A DNA stretch of 64,000 nt from Humulus lupulus (lineage: Eukaryota; Streptophyta; Magnoliopsida; Rosales; Cannabaceae): contig NC_084794.1 in the NCBI RefSeq assembly GCF_963169125.1, forward strand, positions 117,094,358 to 117,158,357, written 5' to 3'. Below the pieces are notes generated by a model, which saw only the letters and a program-made list of their open reading frames with translations, did not search any database and had not been told where the DNA came from. Made by a program: the position numbers and the translations under genes. This document shows, in pieces, positions 33,407 to 43,998 of this stretch (positions are counted from its first letter, which is position 1; the number at the start of each line of letters is the position of its first letter).

Positions 33407-36400
33407 ATGGCAATACAAGAGAAATTCATCAAAGATATTTTACCAACCGACACAAAATGGAAAGCTAAAGTGATTGTTATAGAGAAAGGAATGCGGAAAA
33501 CTGCTCGGTATATTAGCAAAAAATACATGAATTTAATTTTCTGCGATTCATAGGTAAGTTAAACAATTTAATTATATGAAAATTTTTGAGGGTGTTTGGC
33601 TCCTTAACTAAAAACTGTTTTTTGTTTTTAAAAGCTAAAAACTGTTTTTTGAAAACAAGTTGGGGTGTTTGGCGTTGTTTTCATAAAACAATTTTTAAAA
33701 ATAAAGTTACAAAAAACAGAAAATTTTGAGAACAACAAAAAGTTGTTTTCTGTTGTTCTCAAATTTTTTTTGTCTATATTTTTTTTTTCTCACATAACTT
33801 TTTTTAATTATTTTTATCTAACATAATTTATTGTCATATCATTTTCTCTCTCATTAGTTTCTCTCTCTTCACTTTCTCTCTCATCACTTTCTGTCTCCTT
33901 ATTTTTTCTCTCATCACTTTCTCTCTTCTTACATTTTCTCTCTTCACTTTCTCTCTTGCTATTTTCTTTTTCATCATTTTCTATCTCCTTATTTTCTCTT
34001 GCATCATTTACTATATCCTCACTTTCTCTCTCATCACTTAATATTTCTTTATTTTCTCTCTCATCATTTTTTCTCTCTCGCCATTTCCTCTCTCTCTACT
34101 CATTTCTTTCTCTTCACTTTCTTTCTCATTACATTCTCTCTTATTTTTTCTTGCATTGATCAATTTCTCTCTTCTCAATTTCTATTTCTTCAAATTTTCT
34201 CTCCTTACTTTCTCACTCCTTATTTTTCATCATTTTTCTTTCAAATTATTTTATCTGATTATTTATTACAAACTTTTAAAAGATTTTTATCTTTGTAAAT
34301 ATATTTGTTGATTTTTTATTTAAGAATTAAAAAAAAACTAAAAAATTGTTTTTAGAAAACATTAACCAAACACCTCATGTTTTTTAAAAACTACAAAAAC
34401 TGTTTTCTATTCTCAATTCTGATAACACAACTTTGAAAACAGAAAACAGAAAACAAAGCCAAACAGGCCATTTGTTTCCTCTTTCTTTAATTTTCTGCTT
34501 TCTCATTCTCAAATATTTTAACTCATAATTTTCTTTATTTCTATAGGGTACAAGAGTACAGGTAACTATCTATGATAGAGAGATCGATACATTTGAGAAC
34601 AGACTGATCACCTTCAACAAATATTACATATCAAACGTACAAGTGAAAGAAAGCAAGGCGCAATACCGAGTTGTAGACAATCAATATGAATGGGTGATTA
34701 GTAGACAAACTTTGCTTGAAGAAGTTGAAGACAACATAATGCACACAATGACATATTACAATTTCACTCCTTTTCGTGATTTGCCCCGCCATATGGATCA
34801 AATGACCTCAATTGGTAAAATGAATCATTTTTCTATTTTCTCTTTATTTATATTATATTTTCCTAATATAAACAACAATGAATTATTTTAAATTTCTTTT
34901 ACTCTAGATCTTTTGGCAGTTGCAATAATCCTCAATCCCAAAAAACAAGTATACATCAGGAACAATTTACAGGAAATACAAGAAATAATACTTGTTAATC
35001 AAGAGTAAGAGAATTATAATTATATTACTGATAGAAATATTTCCTTCATTTAATTCTACAAATAACTAATAATTATTCACCAACAGGGAGAAGCCAATAT
35101 TACTGACATGCTGGGATCAATTTGCCACAGTTGACTATGCTGCAATTGAAGATATAATCAGCACCAAACCTATCATTCTTGCAATGCGTGTGAAAGTTAC
35201 ATCCTTCAATGGTCAGTGATTTTCACATTAACTTATTGTCATATATAATGGCACATATCTATTTACTTCAATATCACAATGTCTTTTTACTTTAAAAATT
35301 GCATATATAATACCACAATATCTATTTACTTTAATAGCACAATATCTAACACATAAATAAAAAGCACAATATCTATTTACTTTAAAAAATACATCTTAGC
35401 TTACTAGAAATTAAAAACTGCATCCTAGCTTAGCAGAAATTGAATTAATATATTTGAAAATAGAAAACAAATATTTTTTCCCAAGCTTTATCTTTAATGA
35501 AGATATATTTTTTCTATTCTCATAGTTATTCCTTCATAATTATTGCATTACAAACTTAAAATATAATTTTAAAGTTTTATTGATGAAATAGCTATAGCAT
35601 ATTATTTTTATTTATTGCTCTTATATCACTAAAATGTATTTATCAAATTTATTATACTATGATATTACATTATTGAACATAATAAATATTGATCTTATGC
35701 AATATTTATTATAATATCAGAAATATCATTATCAACAAAAATAGGTACTTCCCTCATGATCAACCCTAATGTACCTGAGGTGCAAATTTTATGTGATTGG
35801 TAAAATATATACTACTAAATTTATAATTTCAATTTCAATATTAATGTATTTATTATTTTATTTGTCAATATATTTAATAAAAAATAATTATTTTTACACT
35901 TGTTTCAGGTGCAATAAAAATGAGGCCTATCTTGAGGACCTGATCAATCAAAAATCACATATACAATCATCCTCTATTATCACCGAGCCTCCACTAAATC
36001 TTATGACAACAATAGATGCTGTTACACCAACAGAGGTAATCTTTCTATCATATTTATTACTTTTAATATACACAAATACAAAATATTATACTAATAAATA
36101 TCAAAAACATTTCAGGAAAGAGCATATTGGGTTACAACATCAGTTACAATCATAAAGCCAAAGCAAACACTATGGTACATGATTTGTAATAAATGTAAAA
36201 AATTCACAGGCGCTGATGCAAATCAACCTTTCACTTGTAATATTTGCTTGAAAAAAGAATGCTTGGCTGAACCAAGGTTCATTATCTTTACTTTTCTACT
36301 TCTTCAATCAATTACATAATCTATTTTCTAATACTATAAATATTAGTCCTACATGTTATTCTAAATGATTTGTATATTTCTAGGGCTCAAATTATGGTTG

Positions 36401-36911
36401 AACTTCGTGATCAAACAAGAACTTTAGAAGCCATTATGTTTGGTAAAAATGCTGAAATCTTCCTAACCTTTTCTGCAAGCACTTTGATGAATTACACCAT
36501 ACACGTATCACATAGTGACCATTATCTTCAATTATATTCTTTTATTTATATAAAGACATTTTACATTATGTAATTCTTAACATGCAGTTAACAACAAACC
36601 TCTTACACAAAATAAATCATGTGTTAACCAACACAAAATATTGCATATATCTGAGAACAATGAAATCTGTGGTTAGTAATAAATCAGATGTGCAGTATAT
36701 TGTGACTACATTCCTACCAATATCAACAGAGGAAACAAAATCAGCTACTGAAGGAGAAATCAAAACAACTGATAAAGAAGAAGCAAAACCAATCAGTGAA
36801 TGCTCAACTGTTAAAGAAAGTTCTTCTGAAGAGCATAACGAGTTTTTTGATACATCAGCTACTTCTTTGGATAGTATTTCAAGAACTTCATGCAGTGAAG
36901 TTAACAATTAG
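33407..36911 (+). CDS. RPA1-like single-strand DNA-binding protein of the Helitron (multi-exon)
   Basis: Starting at ATG 33407, about nine exons with GT-AG junctions encode a protein like the large subunit of replication protein A. The order is MAIQEKFIKDILPTDTKWKA (33407-33553), GTRVQVTIYDREIDTFENRL (34547-34816), LLAVAIILNPKKQVYIRNN (34908-35005), LLTCWDQFATVDYAAIEDII (35087-35211), PEVQILCDW, SIITEPPLNLMTTIDAVTPT, a zinc-ribbon segment CNKCKKFTGADANQPFTCNI (36187-36246), AQIMVELRDQTRTLEAIMFG and a Ser/Glu-rich tail ending at 36911. OB-folds of this kind coat single-stranded DNA, which fits rolling-circle transposition. One TAG (33551-33553) lies exactly at the end of exon 1 and may be a nonsense mutation or a misjudged junction. 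Confidence 0.8.
33590..34469. mobile_element. Fold-back MITE in the first RPA intron
   Basis: The left end GGGTGTTTGGCTCC and the right end AAAGCCAAACAGGCC are inverted repeats in the style of plant TIR elements. A second inner pair, GGGGTGTTTGGCGTTG (33662) and ACCAAACACCTC (about 34363), lies inside. Both arms are rich in AAAACTGTTTTTTG-like sequence. The centre (33840-34200) is a CT-rich microsatellite of TTTCTCTCTTCAC units. The family is not certain, and the flanking 8-mers are similar but not identical. Confidence 0.65.
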
Positions 36912-37039
36912 CTTGCTACTGTATATATGACTTTTTTGACTTTATGTATCACTCCACTGTAAGATAGTTTTTGGATTGTATAGATTTTGGATTGGATTGT
37001 AAGATAGTGAAATTCCGTTTTTAATAATTGGTAATTAGA

Positions 37040-37931
37040 TGTTTACACAGAAAGCAATTCTGTCGGGACAGAATCCGAACTTGTCACGACAGAACTGAAC
37101 ACAAAAATTAAACAGTGCAAAAATTAAAGAACACAGTGAATTTTTACAAGGTTCAGAAACCCTTTCGGATATCCTACTCCTTGAGGCCACGCCCAGAGAA
37201 TAAACCAATTAGTAAAGAAACAAAGTGTACAAAAGCATTGACTTAAACAATGTAAGACTCCCTCTTAAACTATTGCCGCAATCTTGTTGTACTCTTCTCT
37301 ACGAATCTGGTTTGATGAAACGCTGATTCTCTTGAACTCCCTTCAAAGAACAGCGAGTGCTCACTTCCTCCCGAAGTGAGACTTAGATCGAATCCTCTCC
37401 CGAAGATCCTTATGAACACGTTCACAATAGACACTATCTGTATACAATGGACTAGATAGATATCCACAAGTACACTCAGCACTCTCACAAAGATTAAGGT
37501 GAACAAACTTAATCTCTACAAATAAAACACACTCTTCAAAATAGCATAACAATTACAAATATTCAAAATAGAAGAGATGAAAAATCCAAAGGCATTGGCA
37601 AGGTATTTATAGGAAGGGAAATCGTCCAAGGCCATGATTTTCTGGTATCTTTGAAATCAATATGCGAATTCCTTTGATTTAGGAAAACAGCCAGCCAGAT
37701 GGATTCTGTGACGACAGAAAAGGAAACTGATGAGTCAGCAACGTAATCCGTTTGATCTGGCAGAACGAACATGGTCATTTTTCTTGACCATGTTCATTTT
37801 CGATTCTTTCTTTATTTCCAGGATAACCATAATCCCATATAATCCCTGAAAATATTCTCAAGATATTTGCACAATATATTTTTACCAAAAAAAGATTATT
37901 TGAGATAAATATGGCAACAAATATATTCACA
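37040..37931 (-). repeat. Copia-like solo LTR
   Basis: Minus-strand LTR of about 890 bp: on that strand it begins TGTGAATATATTTGTTGCC and ends CTGTGTAAACA. A TATA-like box lies at AAGGTATTTATAGGAAGG (about 37600, complement), and TTTTTACAAGGTTCAGAAAC (37142) matches the R/U5 motif of other LTRs here. Flanks are TTAGA (37035-37039) and TTTAGA (37932-37937), a near target duplication. No internal region adjoins it, so it is probably solo. Confidence 0.65.
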
Positions 37932-38261
37932 TTTAGAGATCTTTTTACATTACAAAATCAGCTGAAAATATTGCTAATAAAACCGAATATCAACAAGGAG
38001 ATTTGCTACTGATTTTTCTTAAACAATTAAAATATTTTGTCTAAATTAAAGTTTAGCCAAAAAAGAATTTTACAGATAGGTTGCTAGATATGTCTATTTT
38101 TGTCTCAAATAGTCTTTGAGAATGTATATAACAGTAAAATTACCCTCTTGCTTTTTGCAATTATATCAACCGTTCTATATGCTTTTTATCTACATATTTA
38201 CTGTAATTTCTTCATTTTTGTGTATAAACTACTTATATATTTTTAATATTTTCTTTATTTA

Positions 38262-38293
38262 ACGGCTACGTGCCTAAGGCACCTATTAACTAG
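38262..38293 (+). other. Helitron 3' terminal hairpin and CTAG end
   Basis: GTGCCTAAGGCAC can form a 5-bp stem with a 3-base loop. It is followed by CTATTAACTAG, and the next base is T. This is the canonical 3' terminator structure of Helitrons. Confidence 0.85.
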
Positions 38294-38545
38294 TATATAT
38301 ATAATCAATAAAAAAATGCATTTAGGTCATTGCAAGAAATGAATAAAACAAAAATATGCATAACAACAAATGAATATATGCATAATCTCTCATCATCATG
38401 AGTAATTAAAAATATATATATATATATATATAATGAATAAAACAATTGTATTTACGTCATTCCTAGAAATGTTTAAAACAAAGATAGCAACAAATAAATG
38501 CATATATAAATAGCTTGTCATTGTGATGAGGAATTAAAAAAAAAT
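38294..38545. repeat. Tandem duplication in the Helitron's flank
   Basis: Two diverged copies of about 130 bp: GTCATTGCAAGAAATGAATA at 38328 and GTCATTCCTAGAAATGTTTA at 38456. Each is followed by an A-rich stretch, a CATAT-containing block and a TCATCATGAGTAATTA/TGTGATGAGGAATTA end. No coding. Confidence 0.6.
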
Positions 38546-39145
38546 TCACAATTTCATAAATCAACGTGAATGGAACATCTATGGCTAAAATACAAAAAAA
38601 TAAAGGAAAAGAAAACTATATATACATAGATATGGACAAAACCAAATGAATAAAATAATACATATATAATAAACTTTTCCTGTAAGATAAACACGACAGA
38701 GTTAACAATGCATAAAAATTAAATAATATGACAGATACCTGCAATGAGTATGAATATTCGGTGGTAGGTACGCAGTTGTGGTGATCGGAAACCTGTGAGA
38801 GGTGTGGTGGCTGGGTGTATTATCTTGTGATAGATGAAATTTGTAGAGATAAAAAATAACCCTAAAATTAAAATGGGTATAATGGGAATTTTGTGATTAG
38901 AAAGAAGGTAGTTTGCTCTAATAAAATATTCATTAAATTAATAATCTAGCTTCCGGTAAAAGCTAAAATCCTAAAGTTGAGGTGGGCCAACTTTAGCTAA
39001 AAGCTAAAACTTTTACCTAAATTCTTTAAAAAAAGTTATTTTTTTAATTTTACCAAACACATTTTTACTCATAACTTCTCCAAAAAATTCTTTAGGCTTT
39101 TCTAAAAGCTCTCCCAAACTAGACCATATAGCATGATACCATTCA
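38546..39145. other. AT-rich unassigned DNA with a possible MITE end
   Basis: No gene is seen. The stretch 38945-39130 (GGTAAAAGCTAAAATCCTAA ... CTCTCCCAAACTAGACC) resembles one arm of a TIR element; no partner end was identified. Confidence 0.35.
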
Positions 39146-39606
39146 ATGACAGTAAAAAATCTCACCTTAGCTGCGCACAATGGTAGTTTGCGGTGGCCAG
39201 TGGCAGTATTCCAGCAATTGTGATAAAAATTAATTTTTTATATACCAAACCGATTCTCTCGATGAGTACATCAAGGAAGTGCATCCAATTTTTCCAAAAC
39301 ACCATCGATGTCGGTGAAAATCGCTCCTAAAGGGGTAAAGATCCAAAAATCTTGGAAAAGAAAAACTACAAGTTGACCGGAGCACAATAAAAAATCTCAT
39401 CTCAACCACACACAGTGGTAGCTCGTGGTGGTCGGTGGCGTTACTCTTGCAATGATGATGGAAATTGACTTTCTATATATTAAACTGATTTTTTAGATTA
39501 GTACATCACAGAAGTGCAGCCCATTTGTGCAAACAACCACCGGCGTTGCCGAAAAAGGCTCTTAAAAGGGCAAAGATCCAAAAATCTTGCTAAAGAAAAA
39601 TGGCGA
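39146..39606. repeat. Two-copy tandem repeat of about 230 bp
   Basis: Copy 1 is 39150-39375 and copy 2 is 39384-39606. They share AAAAAATCTCA, GCACAATGGTAG/CACAGTGGTAG, AAAGATCCAAAAATCTTG and AAAGAAAAA in the same order at about 75-80% identity. No protein is recognised. Confidence 0.7.
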
Positions 39607-40060
39607 GTTCACCATAATGGTATAGTGGGCAACGTTCCTTTCGCGACACTGATTCTAACGGTACCAACTACTCGTAAAGCGATTGATGGAGTTGGCCAGA
39701 ATATCTCTTTAAAATTTTGACGATGAAACTTTGGACCTTCCATTTTGGCGCATCTTAGCTCTGATTCCCATTAAACTTGGGGTGTGGCTTAGTCACCGAC
39801 CGGTGGTGCTACAACTCCAACGCGTATCAGAAATGGAGGTCCGGTGATGGGTGGTCAAAAGTTTGCTGAGCAGAGAAAATAGAGAAATTAAGAAAGCAAA
39901 AAACGAAGAGAGAGGCAGTGTTTCGAGGAGAAAGAAAAGGAAAATAAAAGTGACTTTCACTTTTGTAGGCCCCACTTGTTTTTTAAAATAGAATTTTATT
40001 ATTAAAATAGAATGGATTTTTACAATTATTTCTAAGTGCTATTTTTGTCATGCATTTTGT
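39607..40060. other. Unassigned spacer
   Basis: No gene or element is recognised. It contains a purine-rich tract at 39865-39950. Confidence 0.4.
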
Positions 40061-40064
40061 TTTC

Positions 40065-40685
40065 ATGTTTAAACATTGTTTTTATGATATCACACTGAAA
40101 GTCCAGTAGCACGTGATTTTTATTTCAGCACATGACTTGCTTAGCTGGCTTTCCTATTTTGTGCCCTAGCATATATATTCGTTTTGTTCGAGCTTCCCCT
40201 ATCTTTTTGAGCAGCTAAGAAGTGTCTTTTCCAAGAAACATTCTCTGCAAAAGGTCTGAATCATTTAGTGCTTCATTGTTCATTGCCCATGGCGTTTTGG
40301 TGATTCTTCACCTTTCTTCTTGCGATTTTTGTGCATATCTTGAAGGGAGTTCAAGCTAAGTGTCAAATGGAGCTTGAGAAGTAGCTTAAGGGAGTCCAGT
40401 GAATTTCAAATCCTGTGGGAGGCTGGTTTCTTGAAGATTTTCACAAAATAGGGAGTTGATTAATTGTTTGTAAAGCCTATTAGAAGGGAGTTTTAATTTG
40501 TTTTACAGCTGTGTATACTTGTAATAACTCTAATTATTTTAGTGGATTTGCTTCACCTCTGGACTAGGTCCCATGGAGTAGGTTTTGAGAAATTATGAGT
40601 GAACCATGTAAAAATGATTGTGTCATTTTTATATTTTTCTTGCACTTAAACTTGAACCAAATCTAATTTTTGTTTGATAAATTAA
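40065..40685 (+). repeat. Copia-like LTR remnant
   Basis: A TATA-like CATATATATTCG (about 40175), a leader-like ATTCTCTGCAAAAGG, and the downstream block GAGTGAACCATGTAAAAATG (40599) match the usual U3-R-U5 layout of plant Copia LTRs. The edges are not defined, and no PBS or internal domain follows. Confidence 0.4.
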
Positions 40686-40907
40686 ATGGGTAAATGAGTA
40701 GGAGTAGTTAACTAACATTCAATATTAATTGACATTGGGTTAATGAATATTAAGAAAGTACGATATTAATTTACTCCTTGATGATAAATTATTTAGATTT
40801 TACAAGATAAAATTAATTTTGAATTAAATAATATTTATGCAATGATAAATTATTTTAATGCATAGATATTTTATCTTATTAATTAAATAAATTAATGAAA
40901 AAAATAT

Positions 40908-41747
40908 TGTGCAGCACAACAGTGCTACACACTAGCAAATGTATAAGTTGAATTATTTTAATTATTAAATTATTATTTGAAAGAGATAATTTGATTTGAA
41001 TAAAATGTTGATTTTAAATCTAAAGCATGTTCTAGGCCTTTTTCGGCCTACCGTCCATGCAGCATCTAACGAAACATGGTGACAAGTGAATGGTGTACAA
41101 GCCACTGATCCCCCGAGGAGGGGTCTCAGGGCTCTCCATGAATCCCTAAAGCGTAACTCCTTGAGACGTCCACGAGATCATGTCTAGGGAAGGCATTTTC
41201 ACGTTGACTTCTCAAAGAGCCCGAGCACTCCACATAACTGCCTAGAGAGATTTTCTGAGATTTGGGGGACCGCATATTGAAGTAGTGGTCCCAAGCGCCT
41301 TTTTCGTTAGGAATTTTGGACCACCCCCTTTTTAGGGTAGGGAGCCGCCCAAATAGGCCTATGGCTGGGTGACATGTGCAATGTACCTAATATGTAATCA
41401 ATAATTCCCAAAGAATGTGGGAATAGAATGTAAAATTTTATTTCATTGAAGGCTGACAACCGTTTTAGCTCCCCTCACGCCACCTTTAAATAGAGCATGA
41501 GAGGATAATTTTTCAGAATCCGAAACCCTAGATTTTAGACTCTCATTTTACCTTGGAGCAAGACTATCCTCTATCCAATCTGTAAAGTCTAAAAAGCTTG
41601 TAATTCTGGTAAGCTTTCCTTTATACAAGTGACTCATGGACTAGGGTTCGTTAACGACCAAACCACGTAAAAACCTGTGTGTTGTGATTCATTTCTTTTT
41701 ACTAGCTCTTTTCTAATTTTATTAGTTAACATAATTTTGGGTCCACA
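40908..41747 (+). repeat. 5' LTR of Tat-like element F
   Basis: The 3' edge GGGTCCACA at 41747 is fixed by the PBS that follows. A TATA-like CCTTTAAATAGAGCATG lies near 41480 and the R/U5 block AACCACGTAAAAACCTGTG near 41660. The 5' edge is uncertain: TGTGCAGCACAACAGTGC at 40908 is one candidate and TGTTCTAGGCC at about 41028 another. Confidence 0.6.
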
Positions 41748-41769
41748 TTTTGGTGCTTTCATTGAGAGC
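41748..41769 (+). promoter_or_regulatory. Primer-binding region of element F
   Basis: TTTGGTGCTTTCATTGAGAG directly after the LTR end, on the plus strand. It is identical to the PBS of A and B. Confidence 0.8.
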
Positions 41770-41910
41770 TCTAGAAAGCTAGAGAAGGACATCAACTATG
41801 GTGGATATGGGAAATTGGTCTTGAGTGAATCCTGATGTGCCTTCGTGAAAAGAGAGGCCAAATGAACTCCCCCCGTCGCATATCTTCTGGTGGAGGAGGA
41901 GAATGAGGTA
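41770..41910 (+). pseudogene. Start of element F gag, cut by element K
   Basis: A short leader and the first bases of a gag frame (from ATG at 41799) with early stops. It is interrupted at 41911 by the insertion of K and resumes at 53592. Confidence 0.5.
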
Positions 41911-41915
41911 CCAGC

Positions 41916-42822
41916 TGTTGACCACCATTTTGGCCAACGACGAGTAGATGCAAAAAACAACAGAAACTAAAATAGCATTGAATAGAAAATAAACGACACA
42001 AGAGTTTTATAGTGGTTCAGCCCAAGAGAATCGGTAATAGCCTAATCCACTTGATATTTTTATATATGCCAACCTACACTTAAGATCAGATGATCCTTGG
42101 CCAACTGAGTTTCTCAAGTGCAAGTAGGGAATATTTTGATAGAATGTCTTTATATTACTCATCCCAAGTCTAAAAATCCAAAAGTCCCAAAGAGAGTCCA
42201 AAAGAGAGAGTCCCCCAAATGAAGCCACGAGCCTTGTATTTATAGGCTCTGGATTGTACACAATAAGTCCTGAGTATTGACTCAGTCATCAACCATTTCA
42301 ACTACATTTAATTAATAAAATAATTCAAAATATTAATCAAATTCAAAATACAAAAAAATGGGCTATTATTTTGGGATATCTAAGAAAAATCCTCCGACAG
42401 TTACATAAATTTTTGGTTAGAGATGTTGTTGAGATTCTACTAGAGAAGTTACTGGCCAGTTAGTTCCTGAACTTTTGTTAGAGAAGTTACTGGTCAGTAA
42501 GTTCCTGAACTGCTACTAGGGAACTTATTGGTCAGCAAGTTCCTAAGATTCTAAAGTCTCTGGTTGGCATGTTTCTAAGATGCTGCTTTGAAGTCTCTGG
42601 TCGACATGTTCCCGAACAGAGGCAACTACTCTTGCACTCGATGGTCAGTAACCTTCTGACCAATAATGAATTATAAGATCTGCCCAGTAGGTCATTTCCT
42701 ACTCCTTTACACTCCCTCTGGTCGACACATTTTTTTATCATCGATGCACCACCTGGTATAAATATATTGCCACTTGTCACCTCAAATTTAAACGCCATTA
42801 CATTGATTTTTTGGGGATAACA
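41916..42822 (-). repeat. 3' LTR of element K
   Basis: 907 bp, longer than its partner because of an extra repeat of the GAAGTTACTGGTCAGTAAGTTCC unit around 42440-42540. A minus-strand TATA-like box is at CTTGTATTTATAGGCTC (about 42233), and TATAGTGGTTCAGCCC (about 42010) is the R/U5 motif. Confidence 0.9.
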
Positions 42823-42836
42823 TTTGCCCCCCAAGT
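42823..42836 (-). promoter_or_regulatory. Polypurine tract of element K
   Basis: Minus-strand ACTTGGGGGGCAAA lies directly before the TGTTATCCCC start of the 3' LTR. Confidence 0.8.
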
Positions 42837-43998
42837 TTTTCATATGTATTTAACATATGATGAACCTTTTCTTGAGCAGTAACTATTCGAGTAGTCCAAG
42901 AACACTGTGTCCGACCAGCAACTTTCAAAAGCAGTGAATGTCTGAGTAGCAGTCTTCATGAAAAAATCTCCATATGGTCACTCCCAATTAATTTTGGTAC
43001 CTTTTGTGTTCCAAATTCCAAAATATGGCTCTTGCTATTCTCCTGCCTTTTTAATAACCCATGGTTGCATTTTTTGGTCATGGAAATGATGGCTTCATGT
43101 TTCCCAAATCATGGGAAAATGTCAGAAAGAAGATGAATAGGCTTGGGTAATGATTTTTAATCTCATAAATAGGGCCTCCCACGCCCTATCTATACTTCAT
43201 TCTCTATTCAAGAACCAAAAAATAACCTCTCCATTTTGCCAGAGCTTCCCAAAATCAAAGGTGCCCTAAATTTTTTCAAGCTTCTTTGACGCATCTCTCA
43301 CAAAACTGAGGCTCCCATCATCCTTTTGGGTATGTTCTTCAAACTTTGTACTTATTTTCAAGCATGTTTAGCTTAAAAATTTTAAGAAAAGTTTCTAGAT
43401 ACCTCTGAAATTCGAAACCCCTTTTTCAAAAATTTTGAAAAATTCATGGACAAATCTGTGTAAATATCATTTTATTGTTGATTTGATGTAGCCTAGGCTT
43501 TGGGTTAGCCATTTTTGCCTCTGGTTTGTTGAAATTTTGTGAAAAAATGATCCAAAATCCCAATTTTAAGCTTTCGAGTTATTGAGCCTTTGGAGAACAC
43601 TGAAGCTTCTTTGAGAATCTTTGCAAAACCTTTGAAATGCCCTTTTTGATCCATCTACCACACTCCTCGGATTGACTATTGTGTTTTGCTACCACCGAGC
43701 AGCAAGATCTTTTTTTTTATAAAAACATGCTGCTCGGTAAAACTTCGCTTATTGACGCCATACTTGCTGCTCGGGTAAAACTAAAGTTTTCCCAACAAGT
43801 AGCTAGTTTTTGTTATAGAAAATTGTATATTGCTCGGGAAAAACTAAAGTTTTTCACTGGGCAATAATTTTTTTCTTACGAAAGAAAATATACATACTAC
43901 CTAGACAAAACATAAAAAAAATCTGGGCATCAATTTATTTATTTTTTTAATTTGCACACACCTCTGTTTGGTTAACTCACCTCCCCCTATTTTTTGTA
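42837..43998 (+). promoter_or_regulatory. Upstream region of the antisense gene of K
   Basis: A plus-strand TATA-like CATAAATAGGGCC at 43164-43176 sits upstream of a leader-like CTTCATTCTCTATTCAAG, suggesting a promoter for the antisense gene independent of the LTR. From 43690 to 43870 three or four copies of a TGCTCGGGTAAAACTAAAG unit occur. Two long T/A-rich blocks look intronic. Confidence 0.45.

Larger units (their letters stand above)
24567..38293 (+). mobile_element. Helitron with RepHel and RPA-like genes
   Basis: The proposed 5' end is TCTATATATATAATAGG at 24567, preceded by A. The 3' end is a short hairpin GTGCC-TAA-GGCAC followed by TATTAACTAG at 38293, then T. Insertion between A and T is the rule for these rolling-circle elements. 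Inside are a RepHel gene (25770-31596) and an RPA-like gene (33407-36911), both on the plus strand. Secondary insertions are a hAT MITE (29525-30174), a fold-back MITE in an RPA intron and a Copia-like LTR near the 3' end. The 3' terminus is well supported by sequence; the 5' terminus has a second candidate at 24516. Confidence 0.8.

Noticed and set aside
33956..34298. Ser/Leu/Phe-rich plus-strand frames
   Set aside because: They are translations of the CT-rich microsatellite in the MITE within an RPA intron.
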